Part shown: piece by piece, positions 32,605 to 40,890 of the stretch | How the letters are laid out: each line of letters starts with the position of its first letter | Numbering within the stretch: position 1 is the first letter of the stretch | Source: an uncultured Sulfurovum sp. | GTDB lineage: Bacteria; Campylobacterota; Campylobacteria; Campylobacterales; Sulfurovaceae | NCBI GenBank assembly: GCA_902727915.1 | Contig: CACVAU010000019.1 | Coordinates: 1 to 40,890, forward strand | Length of the DNA: 40,890 bases | Direction of reading: 5' to 3' | Position numbers and translations under genes: made by a program | Notes under the pieces: generated by a model | The model's input: only the letters and a program-made list of their open reading frames with translations | Databases searched by the model: none | What the model was told of the DNA's origin: nothing

Positions 32605-32701
32605 TAACAGGTTTATTAATGATATTTTACCATATTATATTAAAAACTATTTTTATGTTTTTACATAATTAAATAGAAGTAAGCAACTTAGTTAAAAACG
32701 C

Positions 32702-32707
32702 TATAAT
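32702..32707 (+). promoter_or_regulatory. -10 box of the small lipoprotein gene
   Basis: TATAAT 28 bases before the ATG at 32735, with AAAAGG between them in the right place for a ribosome binding site. Confidence 0.6.
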
Positions 32708-32734
32708 GGTTCCTAAATGTATAAAAGGTAAGTA

Positions 32735-33136
32735 ATGAAAACTTTAAAACTCTTTGTCTTGATTTTTCCCTTACTATATATAGGGTGTGGAGAAAGTGAG
32801 CGTAAAACTTTAGAAACAAGTATCCTAGAAACTAATAGTAATGAAGAAAAAGATTTATTAAAAGAACTTGGTCTTGACCTGCAAAATGAAAAAATAAGTA
32901 TCGACATAAATAAAACAACAAACTTCTTAAAAAAGATGGAAATTGAAATGCATGGTAAAGCTGATGAAATTCAACACAAGATAGAAAAAGCAGATATCAA
33001 CTTTACACGAGACATGGGAATCATTTTAGAAGATGAAAAAATAGGAATTGACCTGAATAAAACAAAAAAAATGTTTCAAGAGATAAATATTCTTATGAAA
33101 GAAGTTCTACTAGATAAAAATAGTAGTAAATCTTAA
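32735..33136 (+). CDS. small lipoprotein with an internal duplication
   Basis: This is a 133-residue lipoprotein (signal ending LLYIGC, Cys18). The mature part is highly charged and contains two aligned 28-residue units, residues 45-72 and 94-121, with 13 identities. Each has an acidic turn, then EKI.ID.NKT and an amphipathic helix. I recognise no family and cannot assign a function. It lies 47 bases upstream of the FTR-rhodanese gene on the same strand, but that gene has its own AAAGGA site. Confidence 0.65.
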   Translation: MKTLKLFVLIFPLLYIGCGESERKTLETSILETNSNEEKDLLKELGLDLQNEKISIDINKTTNFLKKMEIEMHGKADEIQHKIEKADINFTRDMGIILEDEKIGIDLNKTKKMFQEINILMKEVLLDKNSSKS

Positions 33137-33183
33137 CCCTATTATAGTAAACTTCAAATAATATTTGCAGTAAAAGGATAATA

Positions 33184-33921
33184 ATGCAAGCAATTGATAT
33201 GAATTCAGAAGAGTTTCAAACAGAACTTGTAAAAACTGAAAAGTTTGTTGATAAAGTATACGAGAGTAAAGGATGGGTTCCTAATCCAAATGAAGATGTG
33301 AATGAAGGTGTTAGAATGGGACTTGCTAGAAACAAGCTCATTTATGGAAAACGTTTTTGTCCTTGTTTTATGGTAGAAGGTGAAACCAAAGAAGAGCAAA
33401 AAGCAGCAGATAACCGTATTTGTCCTTGTAAACCAGCTATTGAAAAAGAGATTCCAGAAGATGGTATGTGTCATTGTGGGATTTTTTGTACACCAGAATT
33501 TGCAGCAGCTCAAATGAAAAGTGATGAAGTAGAAGAAGTGGTACATGCTCATTCTCGTGGATTAACACAAGATGAAGCAGAAATGCTTGTGGTAAAAGAC
33601 CAACTTGATGGTGATGAGTTAGAAGCATTGATAGAAGCTAGAGAGTTAGGTATGGTTTCTTTTACGCTTATTGATGTAAGAGAACAAATGGAATATAACC
33701 AAGCACATATTGTTGGAACAGATGCACTGGTATCTACGTCAAACTTTTATGCAGGAATTGAAGCATTTAAAGACAAACAAGCTGAACCTATTATTGTTTA
33801 TTGTTTATCAGGTAGTAGATCATACCAAGTACAACAAGCGATGGGTACATTAGGATTTAAAAAAGTTTCTAACCTTGCACATGGTATTGGTAGTTTTAGA
33901 GGTAATACTCAGTCTGTGTAA
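33184..33921 (+). CDS. ferredoxin-thioredoxin reductase catalytic-chain domain fused to a rhodanese domain
   Basis: This is a 245-residue cytoplasmic redox fusion. Residues about 10-110 are the catalytic chain of ferredoxin:thioredoxin reductase: CPC at 59-61, CPC at 80-82 and CHC at 96-98 supply the 4Fe-4S cluster and the redox-active disulfide. Cys102 is extra, and the gap between the last two motifs (13 residues) is longer than in plant-type enzymes. Residues about 125-242 are a rhodanese domain with catalytic Cys207 in YCLSGSRS, preceded by LIDVREQMEY. The fusion suggests electrons from ferredoxin reduce a persulfide or disulfide handled by the rhodanese. AAAGGA precedes the ATG. A terminator follows. 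The variable FTR subunit is not in the window. Confidence 0.9.
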   Translation: MQAIDMNSEEFQTELVKTEKFVDKVYESKGWVPNPNEDVNEGVRMGLARNKLIYGKRFCPCFMVEGETKEEQKAADNRICPCKPAIEKEIPEDGMCHCGIFCTPEFAAAQMKSDEVEEVVHAHSRGLTQDEAEMLVVKDQLDGDELEALIEARELGMVSFTLIDVREQMEYNQAHIVGTDALVSTSNFYAGIEAFKDKQAEPIIVYCLSGSRSYQVQQAMGTLGFKKVSNLAHGIGSFRGNTQSV

Positions 33922-33929
33922 TTTCTTCC

Positions 33930-33954
33930 TTTTGGCTCTTTTTTAGAGCCAAAA
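33930..33954. terminator. bidirectional terminator
   Basis: TTTTGGCTC (33930-33938) and GAGCCAAAA (33946-33954) form a 9-bp stem with a T-rich 7-base loop between the convergent FTR-rhodanese and alpha-2-macroglobulin genes. Confidence 0.85.
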
Positions 33955-33964
33955 TTCTATTTTT

Positions 33965-36900
33965 CTAATTCTTTTTTACAGTGACCGTACGTGCCTCTTT
34001 AGCATAATCACTAATACGTGCATCATACATGGCTTCAGCAATGGTTGCTGGAAGCTTACAAGTCCCAAGGCTACTAGCAAATAGAGGTGTGTAGAGTACT
34101 CCTTGATTTTGTATTGTAACTTCTTTTTTCAATGTTTCATTATATGCTGTTTTCTCTGCCAAATCAATAAAGTGTAAGATACGATCATCTTGTATCTCTT
34201 TGTGTGTTAAGTTAATGTTTTCATTTGGGAAATGGGGTTCATGGTTTGGAATATTGTTGTTAATAATGCTAAGACAAGCAGGGATTTTTTGATTAACAAC
34301 GACATGATTAATTTTTTGATAATTAGCAATGCTTATTTTAGAGAAAATTTTGTCTCCTTGCTTGAGTTTAGCTAAGTCTACTGTTCTACCATCAGCATTG
34401 ACAAACTCTTGTTTGATACTTAACTCTTTTTGTGTTGACAAATCATTTTTGAGTGTTTTAGGAAGATGTTTAACCAATTCAACTGAATAGCTGACATTTG
34501 AGTTAGTAGGACTAAGTTTAATGGTCGAGCTTGTGACTTTGTCTACAGTTAGTAGTTTATTTTGTTTATAATTGAAATTTTTGTTGTTCACGGTGAGATT
34601 AACATCAATTTTACTCTCTTTAGGTTGACCAAGATAAGTACTAACGGCTTTAAGTGCTAAGGCTTTCTCTTGGGTTGAGTAGAGATTAGAGAATTCTTTT
34701 TGAACAATCGCTAAATCATCAGCGTCTTTGTTAAAGTATTTACTTTTGATAATGAAGTGTAGCATCATGTTTCGTACACTTGAGTCAAAGTCTTCATTTT
34801 GAATATTGTAGGATTTATGAGCATAGTCTGAGAGTTTATGTTGGTTTGATTCAAAAAGAGCTTGGGCTTTTTCAGTTTTTCCTGTGGCTTTTAAAATAGC
34901 AGCCATATAGAGTGTGGCTAAGACATCTTTCTGATAAGTTTTTTTCTCATATAACATATTGGCTGTACTTGAAGTGAGCAGTTTGTTATCAGCTAAAATA
35001 TAAGCTGCATAGAGTTGATGTAAGTTACTGTATTCAGCTTGATAAGAATCATTTTCAGAAGCAACTGCATGAAGCATCTTAATGGTATTTTTTTTGAGAT
35101 TTTCTTTTATGGAACCATTGGCTTTATCAATTTCGAGTAGGGTTTGGGCTGTATAGAGAGAAGCATAAGCTAGGACAGAATCTTCTCCTTCCCAGTATTC
35201 AAATTCACCATAATAGTTTTGCATATTATGAAGCTTTTTAATGCCTTGTAAAATAAAGTTTTCACTCTCTTTGATAAGTGTATCTTCTTTTAAAAATGCT
35301 TTTGCATGATGCATGGCAGAAAGTTGAGATGAGGTTTGTTCAGCACAACCATAAGGGTAAGTAATCAAGTATTTTAAGTCGTTTCTTAACGCACCCACTA
35401 GGTTGTTTGAAAGATTAACGTAGGCTTTTGCATTTTTATAGGCTTGTGGAACTTTAAAAGATTGCTTAGTTGAAGCAATACCTTTAAAAGTTTTTGTACT
35501 TAGGGGATAAGGACTGTAAATTGGTAGTTCAAGTGATTTAGAAACCTCTATGTTATCATATTTGCCAAGCAGTGAAATAGTTGCTTTGCCGATACTGTTT
35601 GCTGATAGTTGAGCCATAACAGCTTTAGAGCCATGGGCAGGAATATTAAGTTTTTTCTCTTGAAGCTTCAATGTAATATTCATAGAGTTTACAGAAGCTA
35701 GGGTAATGGTTTTATTGTTTTCGGTACTGTTAAAAATACGTATAGGTACTTCTATTTTATCCCCAACTAATCCATAAAGTGGAAAAGAAGGTTTAATCAT
35801 GATGTCATCTTTGACATTGATATCTTGTGAACTAACACCAATACTGTTTTCATTCATGGCGATGACGACAATAACTGCCTTGCCATTAAACTCTGGAATA
35901 TTAATGTCCAGTTTTTTAGTTTTTTCAGCATTGTCTAAGAGACCTGACCAAATCATAAAAGGTTTAATACGCTTTCCTAAGTCAGGGGCTAAATGTTTTT
36001 GTTTGAGGCTAAGCATATCTCCAGCACCAAAATCGACTAGCGTACCTTGGGCTATGTGACTTAGCAGTTGGTCATAGAGGTCGTGATAACTTAATTGTTG
36101 ATTTGGTTTTTGGTTAAAGTACTTAAAAATTTCGGGCTTTTTTTGTTCAAGTAATTGTAAAATACCTTTGTCGACAACAGAAATAAGTATTTTAGAAGGT
36201 TTAGAGGTTGTAATTTTTAGGGGTAAAACAGTTTTAGATTTTGTAGTTTTACTAACATTGATATCGATTTTTATTTTATGGGCTTCACGGTTAGGCTTAA
36301 CAAATTTATGACCCATAGCCCTAAAAGGGATGAGACCAGAACTTGAATGAGTAGGGCGTATGACCGTAGCATAAACACGGAGACCTCGTTGCATCTCTTC
36401 GGTAATTTTAAAAGGAACTTTAGCTACCCCTTTATTTAACGCTAAAACTTTATAATTGTCAACTTTTTCTCCAGCTAAAGTTAGAAGTAATTGTCCTTTT
36501 AAGATAGGTGATTTTATTTGTACTTCTAGGGTATCACCTTTTTTGTAAAGCTTGTCTTCAAACGTTACTTCAACTGTTTGTAAATTATTTTTAGGGGATA
36601 CATTGGAATAATTAGCCCAAAAGACATCAAATTCTTGCGAAGTTGAATGTCCATTTAAACGATCATGCACTTCTATAATATAGGTACCATTTCTAGTAAT
36701 ACTTCTTGAAAAACTTTCGTTACTGTTAATGCTAAAACGGTCAACTATACTAGTTTCTTTTTCCCAGTTATAATTTCCATCAGCGTAGTCGTAGTGCCAC
36801 TCAACATGTTTAACAATGGCATAAAGTTTACGTTTAATAACTTTAGCTGTTTTAGGGTCAATGAGTACCGTTTTACCCTTTAGTTTTTCTCCTTTTTCAA

Positions 36901-39241
36901 AAGAGTGATGGTTTATTGTTAACCCAACCATACTTTTGTAAGGGTAGATTTTGACTTTTTTATAGGTTGAAATAGGCTGACTGTCATCCATAATGGTTGT
37001 CCCAACCATGGCTTCTAAGATGGAAGGAACTTTTTGTGTTAAAGTATTTTTTAGAATGACGTTATACTTACCTTTATCATCTAAAATAATGTCTTCATTA
37101 TGTTCTAGGTAAGTGCTGATATTTTTTTTAGCTAAAGCATCATTACTGAAGTGATAGTCTTTAAAAGCTTTATGACGGTAATTTATGGGACGTGCATTTA
37201 GGGTTACTTTTCCTTGTAGATTAGACGCAACAGCACCAAATAGGTAAGATGAATGAATGTTCACATTCATGAGTTCATCAATATGATACAGTGTCTTATC
37301 TGTTTCAATTTTATTTTCAATTTTGGGAGGCATAAAGGTTTCAACTTTCATAAGTTGAGAACCAATAAGGTTTTCACCCAAATAGACTTCCAGTTTATAA
37401 TTGCCTGTCTGATCATTGGCATCAAGTTGATGGTTAAAGTCTATAAGACCATAGGCATCAGTATGGTACACTTTTTCATGCACTTTTTTGCCGTATTGTT
37501 CTTTGAAAATGACTTTAACAGGAAGTTTAGACGCTGAAATAAAATCTCTATCTTTGATGCTTAAGAGTGCATTTACTTTTGCTTTTGGACGTACAATTTT
37601 AGATTGAAAATAGACATGTGCTTTAAAGCGTTCAAGATTTTCAGAGAGTTGTTCGATGGAAGGAGAGTTTATACTGTTGTTAAGGGCTAAAAAGTTTTTG
37701 TCTGTAGCTGTTTGAACAATGATTCCTTTGGCAACTTTTTTTAACATCTCTTTGTTGATAATGGCTATGCCATCATTGTTGGTTTTAGCTTTAGCAATGA
37801 GTTCGTTGTTTTCAGCATAAATTTGAACTTCAGCATTGTTCACAGCTTTGGTTTCATCCAAAGATAAAACAGAAACAAAGGCTTGTTCTTTCGCGATAGT
37901 GGCTGTAATTCCAAGGTTGGAAAGAAAAAGAACTTTAGAGGCAGAGCGTTCTTCTTCTTTTTTATTGATAAGTTCTGAATAACGAAGTGTGATTTTATAA
38001 ATACCCACAGCCAAGGCTTTTTTGTTTAAATCAGAGAGTTTAAATTTTTGTTTGAGTAAAGTGTTCTTTTTCTGATTGAGTATCAGTTCTTTAGAGAAAA
38101 TCTCATGAGTATAGGCATCTATATGTTCTTGTTTAGCTTGGTTAAAGTTCATAAAATAACGTAAGTTATCATCCAAAATACGTTCTACAATAAGCGTAGC
38201 TTTGTCAATGTTAATGGAAGAAAATGCAAGTTCACCCTTATTGGAAATATAGGGTTTATCATTGTCAAAAAGAACAACTTTGGCACGGTCACCTGTTTTT
38301 AGTTTGTAGTGAACATTTTCTTTAATTTCACGGTAGTAAGAGGTAAGTCCTGCTTTTAAAATAATATTATATTCTGTGTTTTCTGTAAATTCTTTTGAAG
38401 TGATATCATGATAATAATAGGCATTTTGAATGCCATAACGCTCTCGCATTTTTTGATCAATATAGTCATACTCACTGACTTGAAAATTCTTTATACCGAC
38501 AATTTCGATGCTCTCTTTGGTATGGTCAGTTAAGTCATCATTAACAAAAATACGCAGGGCAAAATCCCCGTTAGCCAGTGAGACCATTTGGGGTGCATCA
38601 GCAATGTTCATGGATGTTTTTTCAGGGTCTAGTTTGATATTTTTGTGTAAAGTATTAAAGCGTTGGGTGTATGTTTCAGGATAGGCAACATTATAAATGG
38701 TTTTTAGTTTATCATTGATATTCAGTTCAATGACATTTGAACCAACCTTTTCATTGAGTTGTAGTATTAAATTTTCTTCACTATGTTCTAAGACTTTGTA
38801 TTTAAGTGAGGTTTTTGAGAGTTTATCTATCTTGATAAGTTGAAGACCTGTAGAAATACTTTTGAGGTCAAGTTTGTCATTAAAACTCAAACGCATGATA
38901 TTTTCATCTTTAAAATAGTGAGCATCCATCAGCTTAAACGCCACGGTATTAAAGATGACATCTTTTCCTTCATAGTTACAACTGTATTGGGTTGATGTTT
39001 GTAGTGCTTGTTGAAGAATTACTTTTAGTTTCTGTCTGGATTCAACTTTATAGGCAGCAGAAATTTTAGGGCTACAATTTAGAAAAGGAGCATGAGTATA
39101 ACCATAGTTTATGTCAAAACTTTCTTCTGTATTGTTGAGTTCAAATGTACTGTTAATGGGTATAGGGGTTTGTATGGGCGTAATATGTGCAAAAAGAAAA
39201 ATGTTTAGAAGTAGAGGTGAAAGGAGAAGAAGTTTTTTCAT
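33965..39241 (-). CDS. bacterial alpha-2-macroglobulin family protein
   Basis: At 1758 residues this is the largest gene here. A Sec signal peptide (KKLLLLSPLLLNIFLFA) lacks a lipobox Cys, unlike the usual lipoprotein form. A long series of MG beta-sandwich domains (about 50-1250) follows, with the MG2-type region near 400-640 and the alpha-2-macroglobulin bait/core region near 1080-1190 (FMIWSGLL, KAVIVVIAMNEN). The thioester motif is YGCAEQTSS, with Cys1299 and Gln1302, then the alpha-toroid domain to about 1590 and a receptor-binding-like end. It traps proteases in the periplasm. The frequent neighbour pbpC (PBP1C) is absent. It may guard against external proteases. Transcribed alone, convergent with the FTR gene. 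Confidence 0.92.
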   Translation of the reverse strand: MKKLLLLSPLLLNIFLFAHITPIQTPIPINSTFELNNTEESFDINYGYTHAPFLNCSPKISAAYKVESRQKLKVILQQALQTSTQYSCNYEGKDVIFNTVAFKLMDAHYFKDENIMRLSFNDKLDLKSISTGLQLIKIDKLSKTSLKYKVLEHSEENLILQLNEKVGSNVIELNINDKLKTIYNVAYPETYTQRFNTLHKNIKLDPEKTSMNIADAPQMVSLANGDFALRIFVNDDLTDHTKESIEIVGIKNFQVSEYDYIDQKMRERYGIQNAYYYHDITSKEFTENTEYNIILKAGLTSYYREIKENVHYKLKTGDRAKVVLFDNDKPYISNKGELAFSSINIDKATLIVERILDDNLRYFMNFNQAKQEHIDAYTHEIFSKELILNQKKNTLLKQKFKLSDLNKKALAVGIYKITLRYSELINKKEEERSASKVLFLSNLGITATIAKEQAFVSVLSLDETKAVNNAEVQIYAENNELIAKAKTNNDGIAIINKEMLKKVAKGIIVQTATDKNFLALNNSINSPSIEQLSENLERFKAHVYFQSKIVRPKAKVNALLSIKDRDFISASKLPVKVIFKEQYGKKVHEKVYHTDAYGLIDFNHQLDANDQTGNYKLEVYLGENLIGSQLMKVETFMPPKIENKIETDKTLYHIDELMNVNIHSSYLFGAVASNLQGKVTLNARPINYRHKAFKDYHFSNDALAKKNISTYLEHNEDIILDDKGKYNVILKNTLTQKVPSILEAMVGTTIMDDSQPISTYKKVKIYPYKSMVGLTINHHSFEKGEKLKGKTVLIDPKTAKVIKRKLYAIVKHVEWHYDYADGNYNWEKETSIVDRFSINSNESFSRSITRNGTYIIEVHDRLNGHSTSQEFDVFWANYSNVSPKNNLQTVEVTFEDKLYKKGDTLEVQIKSPILKGQLLLTLAGEKVDNYKVLALNKGVAKVPFKITEEMQRGLRVYATVIRPTHSSSGLIPFRAMGHKFVKPNREAHKIKIDINVSKTTKSKTVLPLKITTSKPSKILISVVDKGILQLLEQKKPEIFKYFNQKPNQQLSYHDLYDQLLSHIAQGTLVDFGAGDMLSLKQKHLAPDLGKRIKPFMIWSGLLDNAEKTKKLDINIPEFNGKAVIVVIAMNENSIGVSSQDINVKDDIMIKPSFPLYGLVGDKIEVPIRIFNSTENNKTITLASVNSMNITLKLQEKKLNIPAHGSKAVMAQLSANSIGKATISLLGKYDNIEVSKSLELPIYSPYPLSTKTFKGIASTKQSFKVPQAYKNAKAYVNLSNNLVGALRNDLKYLITYPYGCAEQTSSQLSAMHHAKAFLKEDTLIKESENFILQGIKKLHNMQNYYGEFEYWEGEDSVLAYASLYTAQTLLEIDKANGSIKENLKKNTIKMLHAVASENDSYQAEYSNLHQLYAAYILADNKLLTSSTANMLYEKKTYQKDVLATLYMAAILKATGKTEKAQALFESNQHKLSDYAHKSYNIQNEDFDSSVRNMMLHFIIKSKYFNKDADDLAIVQKEFSNLYSTQEKALALKAVSTYLGQPKESKIDVNLTVNNKNFNYKQNKLLTVDKVTSSTIKLSPTNSNVSYSVELVKHLPKTLKNDLSTQKELSIKQEFVNADGRTVDLAKLKQGDKIFSKISIANYQKINHVVVNQKIPACLSIINNNIPNHEPHFPNENINLTHKEIQDDRILHFIDLAEKTAYNETLKKEVTIQNQGVLYTPLFASSLGTCKLPATIAEAMYDARISDYAKEARTVTVKKN

Positions 39242-39346
39242 AATAGACCCTTTTTGTTTATTTTAACGTAAATATATGAAAACAAGTAATCTATGCTCTA
39301 ATTTATGATAGGGTACGCTCTAAAAAATAATATGTAAGGAAAGTCT

Positions 39347-39826
39347 ATGACAAAACTATTAACGTTAACTGCAATGCTTGGAGGTTTACTATTTGTGGGG
39401 TGTAGCACAACGGAACCTAAAAAAATAGAAATAGCAAAAACACCTGATATATATTCGGTTGTTATTAATAAAAGCATTAAAGATTGTAAAGCATATGACA
39501 TCGTGTTAGATGAGAAGCGAACGAATCAATTTATCAGAAGAAGTCCAAAAGTTACCATTGAAAAGGCAGCCAAAGAGACAGCTCAAACGCCAAAAGAACT
39601 TTGTCAGTTTTTTGCAGGTGAGACATCACTTGATAAAATAGAAAAAGTAAAAAAGTTTAGTGCAAGAGTCATTCAAAGTTGTGATGATGTTGGTATTACC
39701 TTACCTAAAGAGGGTATTTATGACAGAGTCAGTAAATTACCATTGGTTGTACTTACAAAAGCTTTAACCATGGAAAATAAAAGTACTTTAGAGGAATGTA
39801 AGTTGATGGAGAAGAAGTATAAGTAG
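39347..39826 (+). CDS. small lipoprotein of unknown function
   Basis: This is a 159-residue lipoprotein: signal LTAMLGGLLFVGC, with Cys19 lipidated. The mature part is helical and basic, with four Cys in separate contexts (KDCKAY, ELCQFF, QSCDDVG, LEECKLM), suggesting two disulfides in the periplasm. I recognise no family. AAGGAA lies upstream of the ATG. It diverges from the alpha-2-macroglobulin gene with about 100 bases between starts, so they may share regulation. Confidence 0.65.
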   Translation: MTKLLTLTAMLGGLLFVGCSTTEPKKIEIAKTPDIYSVVINKSIKDCKAYDIVLDEKRTNQFIRRSPKVTIEKAAKETAQTPKELCQFFAGETSLDKIEKVKKFSARVIQSCDDVGITLPKEGIYDRVSKLPLVVLTKALTMENKSTLEECKLMEKKYK

Positions 39827-39905
39827 TTTTCACTATTGTTTTAGAGGTTGAAGTGTTGTCGTAAGAAGATTACGGTAAAATTTACAAAGTAAAAAGGGAT
39901 GAAAT

Positions 39906-40890
39906 ATGTTAAAAAAAGTAGAGATAACTAATTTTAAAAATTTTAATGAAACATTTACTTTTGATTTAAGTGACACTAAAAATTTTGAATTTAATCAAGA
40001 GGCTGTTAAGGATGGTATCGTTACTAAGGCTCTTGTGTATGGACAAAATGGTTGTGGAAAATCTAACTTGGGACTGGCTATATTTGATATGGTCTCACAC
40101 CTTACAGATAATCAGATTTCAAAAGATAAATATCTTAACTATTTAAATGCTGATAGTGCTGAAACTAGAGCAATTTTTCGGTTTACACTTTTATTTGAAG
40201 GTATAGAAGTTATTTATGAATATGCTAAGAAGGATTATCAGATGTTAATTAGTGAAAAGTTAACAATAGATAATAAAGAAGTTATTTTTATAGATAGAGA
40301 AGAAAGCACAAAATTTAGAGTTGAGTTTGAAGGTGCTGAACATCTTAAGAGTAATGTAGGTGATTCAAATATATCAGTAATATCCTATGTAGCGAAGAAT
40401 ACAATTTTAAATGATAATCTTATAAATAAAGTTTTTAATGATTTTAGAGTTTTTGTAAGTAATATGTTACTATTTAAAAATTTAGATGAAAATCTTTATA
40501 TTGGACAGGAACGAGGACTACAATATGTTGATGATTATATTATTAGAAAAAATAAACTATCTGACTTTGAAAATTTACTTAATAAGATAGGTATTAAATT
40601 TAAATTAAAAAGTAAAGAGATAGATGGCAGAATGGAAATTATTTCAATATTTAAGAATAAAGAAATAGTTTTTGATGAGGTTATCTCATCTGGAACATAT
40701 GCTTTAGGAATATTTTATTTTTGGTATTTAAAAATGCAAGAGAAAAAAATATCATTTGTATTTATAGATGAATTTGATGCTTTTTACCATCATGACTTAT
40801 CAAGATTAGTAATTGAAATGTTAAAAGAGTTAACTGACACACAAATTATATTAACGACGCATAATACATCAAATATATCAAATGATTTAC
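39906..40890 (+). CDS. AAA-family ATPase (AAA_15/AAA_21, RloA/AbiL-like), partial, runs off the window
   Basis: An open frame of 328 codons starts at ATG 39906 (AAGGG seven bases upstream) and has no stop before the window ends. It begins MLKKVEITNFKNF, as in SMC/RecF-like ATPases. Walker A is GQNGCGKSN (Gly46 to Ser53), Walker B is SFVFIDEFDAF with the catalytic Glu, and the H-switch ILTTHNTS is near 320. This is the compact ABC-ATPase fold of single-gene or paired phage-defence proteins (RloA/AbiL, OLD-like and Septu-type). Low G+C (12 in 60 at 40381-40440) fits an acquired gene. The decisive partner (for example RloB-like or a nuclease) would lie beyond the window. Confidence 0.8.
   Translation, partial: MLKKVEITNFKNFNETFTFDLSDTKNFEFNQEAVKDGIVTKALVYGQNGCGKSNLGLAIFDMVSHLTDNQISKDKYLNYLNADSAETRAIFRFTLLFEGIEVIYEYAKKDYQMLISEKLTIDNKEVIFIDREESTKFRVEFEGAEHLKSNVGDSNISVISYVAKNTILNDNLINKVFNDFRVFVSNMLLFKNLDENLYIGQERGLQYVDDYIIRKNKLSDFENLLNKIGIKFKLKSKEIDGRMEIISIFKNKEIVFDEVISSGTYALGIFYFWYLKMQEKKISFVFIDEFDAFYHHDLSRLVIEMLKELTDTQIILTTHNTSNISNDL

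Noticed and set aside
1..40890. CRISPR array, tRNA, rRNA or IS element
   Set aside because: No regularly spaced repeats, no tRNA T-arm or anticodon pattern, no rRNA core and no transposase or terminal inverted repeats were seen on reading both strands; a dedicated search would be needed to exclude them fully.

Overview
The window is AT-rich (about one third G+C in sampled core genes), densely coded DNA from a Campylobacterota (epsilonproteobacterial) genome. The evidence is a Helicobacter-type malate:quinone oxidoreductase, a class I NrdB, an rpmI-rplT pair, a ferredoxin-thioredoxin-reductase/rhodanese fusion, hddA/hddC heptose genes, and promoters that show a clear TATAAT but usually no -35 box. 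A free-living sulfur- or hydrogen-oxidising relative of Sulfurovum or Sulfurimonas is the best guess; the genus is inference. I see no tRNA, rRNA, CRISPR array or IS transposase.

Layout. 1-4.7 kb: a His-rich metal-binding protein, an outer-membrane-like protein with an MBL-fold hydrolase, an AraC regulator and a DUF1007-NicO metal transporter. 4.7-10.4 kb: an ABC exporter followed by an accessory island. The island holds (a) a three-gene RiPP cassette, made of a 29-residue precursor peptide too short for routine gene calling, a radical SAM/SPASM maturase and a YqcI/YcgG-family (haem N-hydroxylase-like) protein, and (b) a winged-helix replication-like gene, a small HTH protein and a G-rich tandem repeat. 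The cassette is flanked by a 91-bp direct repeat made of the 3' end of the ABC gene plus the 3' end of the replication-like gene. A third, decayed ABC 3' end closes the island at 10413. 10.4-17 kb: mqo, a glycosyltransferase, nrdB, a nitrilase-family hydrolase, a di-haem cytochrome c peroxidase with an apparent ATT start, and a TPR lipoprotein. 17-27.7 kb: a surface-polysaccharide region with hddC/hddA, a DUF937 protein, an isoaspartyl methyltransferase, a Wzc-type tyrosine kinase, a Wzx flippase, a Wzy-like polymerase, GT4 and GT26 glycosyltransferases and an initiating sugar phosphotransferase. 27.9-28.6 kb: rplT and rpmI with a structured spacer. 28.7-39.8 kb: a HEXXH metalloprotease lipoprotein and its partner, a PAS protein, an NlpC/P60 lipoprotein, the FTR-rhodanese fusion, a 1758-residue alpha-2-macroglobulin and small lipoproteins. 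From 39.9 kb an AAA ATPase runs off the end.

Main discovery candidate: the RiPP cassette at 6485-8595. The precursor ends in Gly-Gly-Tyr-Ala-Arg. The final Tyr-Ala-Arg fits the aromatic-X-X pattern that some radical SAM enzymes close into three-residue cyclophanes, and the terminal Arg is a plausible guanidine substrate for a YqcI/YcgG-type haem N-hydroxylase. The gene content and repeats are read directly from the sequence; the chemistry is inference.
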